NCBI GenBank assembly: GCA_012064415.1
Contig: SSNU01000189.1
Span: 1-19,633 of the forward strand
Direction of reading: 5' to 3'
Length of the DNA stretch: 19,633 nucleotides
Origin: Gyrodactylus bullatarudis
Lineage: Eukaryota; Platyhelminthes; Monogenea; Gyrodactylidea; Gyrodactylidae
In this document: piece after piece, positions 1 through 7,679 of the stretch
Position numbering within the stretch: the stretch's first letter is position 1
Layout of the letters: each line of letters opens with the position of its first letter
Notes under the pieces: model-generated
What the model saw: only the letters and a program-made list of their open reading frames with translations
Databases searched by the model: none
Told to the model about the DNA's origin: nothing
Position numbers and translations under genes: made by a program

Positions 1-103
1 AAAATGCTTCATGTGTAAACAAAACATATATTTTGAAGTGCTGTTTTTTATTTAAGTTAACTCAATAGAAGACAATAAAATTTTCATTTATTCGAAATTC
101 ATC

Positions 104-476
104 ATGCCCGAACAAAACATCTTCAATTATCCCATCAGTGATATATCCTTCGAAAATGTTGACAAACTTAATATCGTCAATTTAATGTCAAGTCATGAAG
201 ATCACTTAGGAACAATCCAAATGTTTCAGAGACTTGGATTAATAGCTTCTAACCGCAAGCATACTTGTGGAGAGATAATGAAGCTGAACAAGAAATCCCA
301 GGCCGTCGATCACTATGAGTTTTTCTGTAATAAGTGCAGAAAATTTATTAGCATTCGAACCGGTAGGTTTTTTAAATTAATTCATTTCAGGAACATTCTT
401 TGCCGGATCTAAATTGGCGATTGTCCAGATCTTATCTATTATATATATGGTTCTAAAATCAGCTACGGAAATTTAA
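104..476 (+). CDS. Merlin/IS1016-type (ISXO2-like) transposase N-terminal fragment, two exons
   Basis: Two exons, 104-362 and 391-476, joined across a 28-nt intron, give a 114-residue product that starts at the first ATG and stops at TAA 474-476. The unspliced frame would stop at 412. What I see: a helical stretch with FQRLGLIAS at about 41-49, a zinc-ribbon-like part with H53, C55, C75 and C78, then ISIRTG followed after splicing by TFFAGSKLAIVQIL. This is the known N-terminal signature of Merlin/IS1016 transposases: a GL helix, CxxC ribbon, S-I-R-x-G-x-F-F and S-K-L. The first ribbon cysteine seems replaced by His53. The catalytic DDE part is missing, because the frame ends soon after the S-K-L helix. 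It is therefore either a truncated element or a small domesticated DNA-binding protein. No terminal inverted repeats are visible around it. Family call fairly sure; activity not expected. Confidence 0.62.
363..390 (+). other. 28-nt spliceosomal intron (predicted)
   Basis: It begins GTAGGT and ends TTCATTTCAG, with a T-rich body. Its length is 3n+1, so retention shifts the frame and gives a stop at 410-412. Removal joins RTG to TFFAGSKL exactly at the point where Merlin-type transposases have S-I-R-x-G-x-F-F. The length is near the lower limit known for animal introns. Confidence 0.6.
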
Positions 477-885
477 ACGGATCAAAATTAAATTCAACTA
501 TTACACTATCTAGGATTTGAAGGAAAATTTTCTGGGCCATTGGTAAAGGACTTAAAAAAGCTTTTGAATTTTTGAACAAATTTCACTATTATTGGAAATA
601 TCTCGGAATTTATAGGTCAAAGCTCAAAATGGTTAGGCAAGGGATTGTAGCAAATTTTCTGTTCTTCAAAATGGTATGTCTTATACTAATATTTATTGAG
701 AAATAAAAACAATATAGGATAAAATTTGACTCATTTTTTTCGCACTAAATGTCAAATTACTCGAAAACTACACATTGAAAGAAATTTTTCTTTGGTATTT
801 CTTTCACATCATACTCTACCAGCCCTCAAAATTTTATTGCTACCTACTTTTTTGCATGATTTTGATATGCAATAATTTTCAAAAA
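477..885. other. no gene seen
   Basis: A+T-rich sequence between the Merlin fragment and the target-site duplication at 886. I see no coding frame, RNA gene or clear repeat. It may hold decayed remains of the Merlin element, but nothing shows this directly. Confidence 0.5.
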
Positions 886-1094
886 TATTAATTCTTTCAT
901 AAATAAGCACCATATGGAAATTACAGTGTTTTTAGACAATTAACCTACTAGCAAAGTGTGGTCACTGGTAATTACTATATCCATGTGAACTCTAACTTGA
1001 TGGAGATTGTCTTCTCACACCTAGATGTTAGAAATTCGGATAAGCAAGTGTCAATTCCATAAGAGAGTCGAATAATATTCAACTCACGGTGGCA

Positions 1095-1137
1095 GATGTA
1101 GACGCGTTTCGTCCTTATTAGGACTCGTCAGTACACC
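1095..1137 (-). ncRNA. hammerhead ribozyme (type I, minimal stem III)
   Basis: On the minus strand the order is: stem I strand GGTGTA (1137-1132); core CTGACGA (1131-1125), which fits the consensus CUGANGA; stem II GTCC and GGAC closed by loop TAATAA (1124-1111); GAAA (1110-1107); CGCGTC; and the other stem I strand TACATC (1100-1095). Stem I pairs over 6 bp with one G-U. Predicted cleavage is after C1101. Stem III is only ACGCGT, which pairs with itself without a loop. A single copy should therefore be weak, and two copies pairing head to head should be active, as known for other animal hammerheads. All invariant core bases are present. Activity is not shown. Confidence 0.8.
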
Positions 1138-1208
1138 ATAGCGAGGATTCGAACCCAGGTCTTCAACGTTGTGAGGCAACGCTTCTAACCACTAGGCGAC
1201 GAGTCCTA
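1138..1208 (-). promoter_or_regulatory. tRNA-like internal Pol III promoter (box A and box B)
   Basis: On the minus strand, a box A-like TCGCCTAGTGG lies at 1199-1189 and a perfect box B GGTTCGAATCC at 1155-1145, about 34 bases apart, as in tRNA genes. A D-arm-like stretch and a T-loop are recognisable. The anticodon region forms stem CGTTG/CAACG around CCTCA, with no U33 and no normal 7-base loop. The 3' side has no acceptor strand. Instead, GGACTCGTC (1208-1200) pairs with GACGAGTCC, which belongs to the ribozyme. This is a tRNA-derived promoter rather than a functional tRNA. Confidence 0.72.
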
Positions 1209-1404
1209 ATAAGGACGAAACGCGTCTACATCTGCCACCGTGAGTTGAATATTATTCGACTCTCTTATGGAATTGACACTTGCTTATCCGAATTTCTAAC
1301 ATCTAGGTGTGAGAAGACAATCTCCATCAAGTTAGAGTTCACATGGATATAGTAATTACCAGTGACCACACTTTGCTAGTAGGTTAATTGTATTAATTCT
1401 TTCA

Positions 1405-2507
1405 ATTTTTACCCTTTCTCCCATACCGGTTGATCTCATGATTAAGATTCCAGAAAATTTCGATCAAATTCGATTTCTTGATGAAATATTGATAATCCAC
1501 TTGATGTAGAAACTGATTTTGATGAAAGTTATTCTAGAGAATGACCATGGATTTCGCATTTAAATTTAGTTTTTATCCAAAATCTAAACTACTTTGAAGT
1601 TCCTAATTAGGGAATAACTTTCACATTCTAAATTTGATTTTAAATTATATTTTTTAGACGAAATTTAATCTGGGTTTAGTGTTCAGTGCAGAATATAAAA
1701 TCTGCATATTTTGATAATACCTTTTTTTTAATTATACTACTGATTCTGTAGTAATTATAATTATCTTGTCTCAACATGTTTTAATATAATCCATAGGAAT
1801 AACTAGAGATTTCACTAAAATCACATAAAAATTCCTACTTTTAAGACTTGGATTTGCTAAAAACTATTTATTCTTGGGAATAGTTTTCACTTGTAGTTGA
1901 TTATGGGAAAGGAGAACCAATAAAAGTCGCTCAAGCAACTACTGAAAGATTGTAAAAATAAATCTCCACAATGTTATAAGATTATTCGCTTCTAAGATTA
2001 GGTAAGTAGATGAGAAGATTTTTATTGATTTCAGTATTAATTAGAAAATCAAAGGTGCAACGCTTGATTAGCTCAACTCCGAAACCTCTTTTTAAAAGGT
2101 TTATTTCTATTCATTTCAAATTAATCAAATATAGAGAAGAATAACAGAAGAATTATTTTCTGATTCAATAAACTTGATTCTTCCATAAAAATTAAACTTA
2201 ATCTCTTCGAAAGATGAAAGACTTGAGACAGATTGAGAAGTGTTATTGAAGATCGTCTGATCCAAGTAGTTTTAGTTCTGTTCTCTAGAGGAGTTGGGAT
2301 CTCAACATAAGTATTTTCTTCAATCAATCTGAGAAAAAGAAATTTTCTAGAAACGGAAATAATTATGTATGATCATCTAGTTCCTTTCTTGTGATTTTCT
2401 CTATTAAGTTCACTTCAGTTCTACGTGGAATTCTACAAGAATAAAGATTTTCCATAATAAAATGTGAAATAGTAAAATATTTTGGTTGTTTGGGATGTAT
2501 TGCCGAG
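1405..2507. other. no gene seen
   Basis: A+T-rich sequence, mostly without long frames. The only coding-like trace is a short open stretch after a good acceptor (CACTTGTAG at about 1890-1898) that stops within about 60 bases. I do not call it. No RNA gene or clear transposon end is seen. Confidence 0.45.
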
Positions 2508-2997
2508 CTTCTTCGAAAATATTTTACTGATTCTAATGAACTATTCATTAAGAGGATTTAGAAGACGAGTGAATATTTAGTAATCAAGCTTATATTTCAC
2601 CGATTTTCATCAGGCTATTACACCGGATAGATATTTATATATATCTTATTTACTTTGGTTAAGAGCTATAGTTTAGATTTTGATAAAAGTTGTAAAATTA
2701 TCTGCATTTTGGAAACATTCCTCACTTTTAAACCTTCTTAATAATAAGTGAGTTCTAATCTCCAGTCTTTCATTTAAGATTTGAATATTCTTCTATAATC
2801 TCAGTCGTTTAGTAGATTTTAATAACAAACGTTAAATTTCGATCGCTTCGATCTCTTATATTTCACCGGTTCTCATCAGACTATTACACCTGCTAGATAA
2901 ATTTAGCAACATTTTTGAAAAATCGAAATCCTTTGATTGGTTCTTTTAATTTGGAGTATTAAAGAAAAAGGTCAGGGTTGATTGCCTGTATCCATGA

Positions 2998-3110
2998 TCA
3001 TTGCTTTCTTTTTACGTATCTCTCCAATGTTGGTTGCCCACTCAGACTTTTACGTTTTCTACCTCTTTTACCATTTGCAGGTGCAGCCTTTTTCGCATTT
3101 CCGATACTGC
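2998..3110 (-). CDS. 3'-terminal exon, basic C-terminus with AT-hook/PIP-like motif
   Basis: On the minus strand a frame runs to TGA at 3000-2998 and codes for about 36 residues. They end GKRGRKRKSL followed by SGQPTLERYVKRKQ. The lysine/arginine block resembles a nuclear localisation or AT-hook segment, and QPTLERYV resembles a weak PCNA-interacting (PIP) box, Q-x-x-L-x-x-Y. Possible acceptors are ATAATTAG just before 3111 and TTAGCAG three bases later. Codon composition is clearly richer in G+C than the surroundings. Upstream exons should lie at higher coordinates on this strand, but I do not find them. It could be the tail of a nuclear DNA-handling protein or of a pogo-like transposase; this is not decidable here. 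It may also be a relic, since a foldback end abuts it. Confidence 0.4.
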
Positions 3111-3131
3111 TAATTATTTTTTTTGCTAAAA

Positions 3132-3217
3132 AAATGGGAATTCAAGATAAAATTCTATTTCTTGATGAAAAAATTGAGAATTTTGTAAAAACCATAAATT
3201 CCCATCTTCATATTAAC
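3132..3217 (-). repeat. end of foldback family C (single terminus)
   Basis: Read on the minus strand, this starts CTAGTTAATATGAAGATGGG and continues into an A+T-rich stretch with TTTTTTCATCAAGAAAT. The same end is seen at 6329 (plus), 7031 (minus) and 17627 (plus). Only one arm is present here. Confidence 0.7.
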
Positions 3218-3359
3218 TAGCTTTATATCTAGCCGGTGTAATAGTCTGATGAGAACCGGTGAAATATAAGCTTCATAACTAATAATCCTCTTTGTGAATA
3301 GTTCATTAAAATCAGTAAAATATTTCTCGAACTTTCGAAGATGATGGCCTAAAGAATGA

Positions 3360-3649
3360 TTTAAATACGATACAAAGAAGAAAAAGGGCATTAGAAATTA
3401 ATCAGCCATAAATGATGCATTATGAGAACTTAGCGGGTTTTTAACTTATAAACTTCATTTTTAGTATTGAGTTTTATACGGACAATTGATGAATCAAAAA
3501 ACTAACCTTGAAGAGGATGATATAATTTAGGGAGTTTATTTCAAAAAAAATTTGAACATTCTAACAAAAAAAAAGTTGGGACTATTTTTGGGAACACTTT
3601 ATCAACTTTGGAACTCAAAATTTTATTTTGATTTCTAAGGTTTGAAAAA
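3360..3649. other. no gene seen
   Basis: A+T-rich spacer with homopolymer runs of A and T. No frame or repeat is recognised. Confidence 0.4.
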
Positions 3650-4085
3650 GGTTAAATACAGATATTCGAGATCATCATTAGACGGAGAATTCGAACTCGG
3701 CTGCAGAAATTCATAGAAATTCGTCATTATAGTGGGAAATCGAAAATTTTGAATTTACTGATTATCACGATGGGGAATGATCCAAAAATTAAAAGTTTAA
3801 CTTTTTCTTGAAAATAGTGGTATCCTTTCTTCCTCGACGGCCCAATTCCAATTCTCTGTCTAATGCTAGTCTTGAATATCTGCATTTAACTGCTTCAAAT
3901 CTTCGAAATCGATAAAAATTTTGGATTCGAAGTTAAAAAAGTGGAAATTCAAAAAACGGCCTAGTTTTGGCCAGATTGAATTTTTACAGAAATTTTTTTT
4001 ATTTCCACAACTTATTGTCTTTCGAACAAAAATATTGAGTTTTTTGTTAAAAAAAGTAAATCCTCATCTTCATGTCAATTTAAAA
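3650..4085 (+). repeat. foldback family D copy
   Basis: The left part (3650-3700) and 3850-3900 are partly inverted copies of each other: ACAGATATTCGAGAT with TTAGACGGAGAATTC against GAATTCTC-like and GAATATCTGCATTTAACTGC. The element then runs through CTAGTTTTGGCCAGATTGAA and ends near CCTCATCTTCATGTCAATTT. Relatives in this window lie at 4640-4960, 7190-7672, 7680-8050, 11290-11580 and 19229-19495. No protein is encoded; open frames inside it are chance. Confidence 0.6.
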
Positions 4086-4639
4086 AAAGTAACATATTTT
4101 GATGATTTTTAGTATCGATGATTGAAAATAAAACGAACTAAGATTACGTAAGGGGCTCAGATGAATTCCCTAAAAAAATTCTTTGAGAAATGTTTTAGAA
4201 ATCAACTGGGGTTGCATACACCCCCATTTCCAGAACTTTCCAGGGTTAAAACATAATCAAAATTCAATCATAGTTGAGAATCATTTCGTCGGAGAGATGA
4301 ATTTGTCTAAAATATCACTGAAAAGTTAATGCGTCTAAGGATAATGTTTTTTAAATAAAACTTTTGAAGACAAGCTTTAGAAGTGTGATAAGTGGAAAAT
4401 TTTTTTCTGATTCTTTAAAATATTTCTTTTCATCTGAATTTTCCAACACTCAAATAATATCACTAATAAATTATCTTTTAAAATTTGATAAATCGACTCA
4501 AGTTTCCCTATTCTTACGTCTCTAGCTATACAATAAATACTTGAGTTTTTTTCGATAAATTTAATAGTATCATATTCTCCTGTTCTAGCTTGATAAATCC
4601 TCCGAGTAAATCACGATTTTAAAATCACTTTTCAGTCCG
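4086..4639. other. no gene seen
   Basis: A+T-rich. Apart from a short GGGG/CCCC hairpin near 4209-4225, nothing stands out. Confidence 0.4.
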
Positions 4640-4960
4640 ACTTTGTTGATTTCGAAGATTTGAAGCAATTCACTACTGAAAATGAATCAAAATTATACAA
4701 AAAATTCGAATTTGGCCTTAGAAAATCCGAAAAAACCCGTCATTAAGTTGGCAAATCAAACGACTTGAATTTTCCTATAATTAAGAGAAAAAATTACTCT
4801 AAATACTGTATTTTTGTCTAACACGGATCCGAAATGTTGGGATTCTCTCAAATCAATAAAGATTTTAAAATCAAACATTGAAAAAGTGGCCTTTGGTCGC
4901 ATTTCCAAGATCCATAAATAGCCTTACATATTTTGGCTAGATTGAATTTTTTATTCCACC
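4640..4960 (+). repeat. old, diverged foldback family D copy
   Basis: It shares the order of blocks with the copies at 3650 and 11290: GATTTGAAGCAATTC, then CCCGTCATTAAGTTGG, AATCAAACGACTTGAATTTT, GTCTAACACGGATCC, and TTTTGGCTAGATTGAATTTT at the end. Similarity is patchy, so this is an old copy. It ends directly before the MITE at 4967. Confidence 0.45.
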
Positions 4961-4966
4961 AACTAA

Positions 4967-5182
4967 CCCTTTCGATGCCGATGTACATACGTGTCCCTTT
5001 TCCAATTTTTTTGAACCTTCATAACTCTACCAGTTTGATAGTTTTCTGGGTCAATTAAAGTTTAAATTGAAGTCCACAATGTGAACTTGCATCAATAATA
5101 TTTTTGGTCAAATAACTTGGTATCTTCATAGGTAAATTTTTGTTTTTATAAAAATTGTGAAATAGTCTCGGCACCGAAAGGG
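4967..5182. mobile_element. 216-bp TTAA-type MITE (piggyBac-like ends), copy 1
   Basis: The terminal inverted repeats are CCCTTTCGATGCCGA on the left and, read inward from the right, CCCTTTCGGTGCCGA. The right flank is TTAA (5183-5186) and the left is CTAA (4963-4966), consistent with a TTAA target-site duplication with one change. CCCT ends with TTAA sites are typical of piggyBac-type elements. The interior is non-coding and matches copy 2 at about 8305-8506 closely (CTTCATAACTCTACCAGTTT, GTGAACTTGCATCA). Confidence 0.75.
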
Positions 5183-5239
5183 TTAAGAAGTAAAATTCCG
5201 ACTGAATTTTTCTAGCGTGAGAAGAATACGAAATATTTT

Positions 5240-5461
5240 TTGAGTCCTAACTATTTTTATCAGGGTAATCTAAATTTTTTAAATTCCAATCTTAGTCTTT
5301 CTTCAAGTTATAAATTATATTATCAGAGTTACTACACTAATAATTCTGATTATTATTACAATTACTTTAATTTTTACGAAATACTACGCCTTTGTCTTAA
5401 GTTTTTTTCTACAGATTGGCCCATACAAGCCAAAAGACAACATAATCAGGTAGCAAGCTAA
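5240..5461 (+). pseudogene. duplicated coding-like sequence, copy 1
   Basis: A frame without stops reads SPNYFYQGN, then a tyrosine- and asparagine-rich part (YYQSYYTNNSDYYYNYF), then WPIQAKRQHNQVAS and stop. It lacks an ATG: the codon before SPN is TTG. Copy 2 at 9841 keeps the same frame at both ends (SPNYFYQG; IQAxRQHxQVAS) and has an ATG there, but carries a stop in the middle. Both copies read CAG|GTAGCAAGC near the end, which could be a splice donor. I do not recognise the family. It may be a first exon duplicated and then decayed, or part of a dispersed repeat. Confidence 0.35.
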
Positions 5462-5798
5462 TAACGTTAAAGTCAATCAATATCTTTGATCAGATATTCA
5501 ATAACAAAACTACATTTTGAATCCTACTATGAAACGAGCCGACGAGATGATAAATTAAATTAAAATCTGATAATAAATTTTGAATTTTTAAAGAATCAGT
5601 TTTTCTATTTTTTTCAAATTTTGATCACTTTAAATTAATCGTGATATAGTGAAAATTTATTTCTTTTAAATTAATTTTTCTTGATTTATTTTCAATTAAC
5701 ACCTTTTCGGCTCATTTTATAGTGGAATCTATTTTTACATCTCTCAAGCGAATATGGGATTGATAAAAAATTTTAAAGAGAATTTATGTTAAACTCAC

Positions 5799-6181
5799 CT
5801 GTCACATGATATTCCATAAAATGTTAGAGCACAAATACTAACGTTTGCCATTGTGTAGACCTGTAGAAATTTGCAGAGTGTAAAAGAGATTTCCGTGGAC
5901 TGATTCACTGCTAAATAAGTGTTTGGAATGATATGAAATACTGAGATTGTATTCATCAGTGATAAGTTGATAAAAAAGTAGTTTGTAACTGTTCGCAATT
6001 TTTTGTAGCGAAGGACTACTATGATAACAAGGATATTTCCCACTGTACTAATGAACGTGATTAACGTGAATACTGTATAGACAATTATTGTATTAACTAT
6101 ATCTCCCTTCAAAGAATCTGACAAGAAACCATTGAGAAATTCCATCAAAATTGTTGTGTCATTTGAATTGGTTGAATTCAT
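5799..6181 (-). CDS. class A (rhodopsin-like) GPCR, first coding exon, peptide-receptor-like
   Basis: 127 complete codons from ATG 6181 to the donor AG|GTGAGT at 5799/5798. A TAG lies directly upstream in frame, and the stretch TTGTTTCATAG before the ATG is also a good splice acceptor, so a 5' leader intron is possible. Residues 1-30 are extracellular with NST and NDT glycosylation sites. TM1 is about 31-57 with the class A GN (48-49). TM2 is about 67-92 (NYFFINLSLMN), TM3 about 101-125 with the conserved Cys103, ending in CDR, where the intron cuts the DRY motif. The usual Asp in TM2 is Asn77, which would affect the sodium site. The TM3 start (TLCKF) suggests a neuropeptide receptor, but the ligand is unknown. 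TM4-TM7 should lie downstream on the minus strand, and I find no such exon down to position 1, so the intron exceeds 5.8 kb or the gene is broken. Confidence 0.8.
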
Positions 6182-6328
6182 CTATGAAACAACAGAATAA
6201 GACTAGATCATAACTGTTAATGGGACCAGAGTATTTTTCAATTATCATTCAGGAGAATGATTTCTATTGGCCAACTAAAATTGACCAATTAGATGGCATT
6301 ATAATCCTAATTGTCAATAATAAAACAC

Positions 6329-7031
6329 CTAGTTAATATGAAGATGGGAATTTATGATTTTTATAAAATTATAAATTTTTTCATCAAGAAATCGAAATTG
6401 ATCAAGATTTTTTGGAATCTAGATCGTAGTATCTGAAGAAAAAAAAATTGAAAAAAATCAAATTTTAAGAAAGTTATGGCATATTTCAAATCTAGCGATG
6501 GCGCCGAATTCCTATATTTTTGAACTTTGAGTTGATAATTTTTATTGATTCAAAAGTGAGAGAGTGATCAAAAGTTGATTTTTAGGATCACGATTAGTCA
6601 AACAAATCAAATATGCTGATTCAGATTTTGAGAATCTGCCCATCTTCGTGTGAAAATCGAATTTTGATTTTTTGAACATTTTCACTACTTGAAAATCGAT
6701 GAAATTTTGACGATTCAAGATCCCTGACAATTGGCGAGTCCATTGAAATTTTCATAGTCATAATCGGTTTCTTTGACTAATCATGATCCTAAAAATCAAC
6801 TTTTGATCACTCTCTCACTTTTAAATCAACAAAAATTATCAACTCAAAGTTCAAAAATATAGGAATTCGGTGCCATCGCTAGATTTGAAATATGCCATAA
6901 CTTTCTTAAAATTTGATTTTTTTCAATTCTTTTTTCTTCAGATTCCAAAAAATCTTGATCAATTTCGATTTCTTGATGAAAAAATTTATAATTTTATTAA
7001 AATCATAAATTCCCATCTTCATATTAATTAG
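6329..7031. mobile_element. foldback element, family C, complete copy
   Basis: The left arm (6329-about 6603) and the inverted right arm (about 6772-7031) are roughly 95% alike by eye, over 260-275 bp, with a non-repeated centre of about 170 bp. The ends read CTAGTTAATATGAAGATGGG inward from both sides (right side CTAATTAATATG). The left arm has a 14-bp insertion, AGATCGTAGTATCT, relative to the right. No coding capacity. Any target-site duplication is unclear, because the bases outside TTAA also recur between copies. The minus-strand open frame at 6542-6730 lies entirely inside it and is not a gene. Confidence 0.8.
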
Positions 7032-7189
7032 CTTTACATTTACTCGGTTTCGACAGTATTTGATACTCTTCCTAGAAGAATTCTATATTTTCTATTGAAA
7101 AAATTACTGCTTTCATTAGTAAATCTACGATATCGCTAGTTACTATTTATTGTTGCATCTAGACTCTAGAGTTAGAGGTAGTCGACATG

Positions 7190-7672
7190 AAGATTTTTTT
7201 ACAAAATATTTTTCTTCGGAAAGTCAGGAAAAAATTTATGTTTTGAATTTGTGGAAATTAAAAAAAATTCAATCTGACCAAAATTAAGCCTTTCATCGAA
7301 TTTCGAAAATCCACCAAAATTCCACTTTTCCATCTTTTGAGCTCAAGAATTTCATCGATTTCAAAAATTTAAAGCAGTTGAAAAAGTTGAAACTTGGTGC
7401 ATTTTTGAAATTCGAAAAACAGCTTAATTTTAGTCTGATTGAATAATTTCATTGTTGGTTTCTAAACTCATAAGGAAGGTTCGAGAAAACGAGCGTATAT
7501 CACTAAAATGTAAGTTTAAACCAACAATGATATTCTTGATGAAGTTCGATAATATATCGTTCAAATAAATATACTTTCAGAAATATTTTTTAATTTTCAC
7601 AACTTATTGGGTCAAAATATAAATTTTTTCCTTTTGTTTTTTTTAAATAGTAAATTCTCTTCTTCATGTTTA
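7190..7672 (+). repeat. foldback family D copy with nested stem-loop insertion
   Basis: It begins near GTCGACATGAAGATTTTTTT and contains the family blocks TTCTTCGGAAAGTCAGG, AATTCAATCTGACCAAAATT, AAAGCAGTTG and TTTAGTCTGATTGAA. It ends near TAAATTCTCTTCTTCATGTT. The 82-bp sequence at 7449-7530 interrupts it. Confidence 0.6.
7449..7530. mobile_element. 82-bp stem-loop insertion with 13-bp inverted ends
   Basis: TCATTGTTGGTTT at 7449-7461 is the exact reverse complement of AAACCAACAATGA at 7518-7530. The inside is unrelated to family D, whose TGATTGAAT ... AGAAATTTTTT pattern is broken here. Probably a small MITE. The target-site duplication is not clear. Confidence 0.5.
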
Positions 7673-7679
7673 AGATTTT

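Larger units (their letters stand above)
900..1390 (-). mobile_element. non-autonomous retroelement with hammerhead ribozyme, tRNA-like core and long inverted repeats
   Basis: The insertion is bounded by a perfect 14-bp direct repeat, TATTAATTCTTTCA, at 886-899 and 1391-1404 (target-site duplication). Read on the minus strand it consists of a 194-bp arm (1391-1198), a 68-bp tRNA-like core (1197-1130), the second 194-bp arm in inverted orientation (1129-936), and a 36-bp tail (935-900) present on one side only. By eye the arms pair without a mismatch, so the insertion is young. A hammerhead motif lies across the core/arm junction. From known biology, animal hammerheads of this form occur in Penelope-like elements, whose terminal repeats are often inverted and carry an extra short segment at one end, and in SINE-like schistosome repeats with tRNA-type promoters. 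No protein is encoded, so movement would need an enzyme in trans. The assignment to a Penelope-related element is inference. Confidence 0.8.
936..1391. repeat. 194-bp perfect inverted repeat (936-1129 / 1198-1391)
   Basis: The reverse complement of 936-1129 matches 1198-1391 base for base in my reading. The loop is 68 bp. The last base of the right arm (1391) is shared with the target-site duplication. A transcript across it could form a hairpin of about 194 bp with the tRNA-like core as apex. Confidence 0.9.
2508..3355. repeat. repeat module in three copies, outer two inverted
   Basis: About 125 bp at 2508-2637 is found inverted and diverged at 3225-3350. Shared blocks are ATATTTTACTGATT, AATGAACTATTCA, AGAGGATT and the end block TTATATTTCACCG. 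A third, shorter copy of the end block lies at 2855-2900 in the left-hand orientation. In each copy one strand reads CTGATGA, eight bases, GAAAT: minus 2613-2594, minus 2879-2860 and plus 3246-3265. The space between the outer copies holds the terminal exon at 2998 and a foldback-family end at 3132-3217. Confidence 0.65.

Noticed and set aside
1138..1208. Functional tRNA gene
   Set aside because: Box A and B are good, but there is no 7-base anticodon loop with U33, no acceptor stem, and the 5' strand pairs with ribozyme sequence instead.
1895..1960. Short terminal exon after CACTTGTAG, followed by AATAAA
   Set aside because: Acceptor and stop/AATAAA fit, but only about 19 codons and no other support; too easily chance.
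2121..2548. Minus-strand frames of 61-68 codons
   Set aside because: No domain, splice or composition support; typical of A+T-rich spacer.
2978..3220. Plus-strand 80-codon frame with hydrophobic stretch
   Set aside because: It is the opposite strand of the terminal exon at 2998-3110 and then runs into a foldback end; the hydrophobicity comes from antisense Lys/Arg codons.
3216..3272. Second bona fide hammerhead ribozyme
   Set aside because: CTGATGA and GAAA and a possible stem III are present, but the eight bases between them (with ACCGGT) cannot form stem II with a loop, and stem I does not pair at the canonical position. Kept only as a finding.
3155..3391. Minus-strand 78-codon frame
   Set aside because: Lies across two repeat families.
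3921..4112. Plus-strand 63-codon frame
   Set aside because: Entirely family D repeat sequence, also seen in non-coding form in other copies.
6542..6730. Minus-strand 62-codon frame
   Set aside because: Inside the foldback element; not kept in its other copies.
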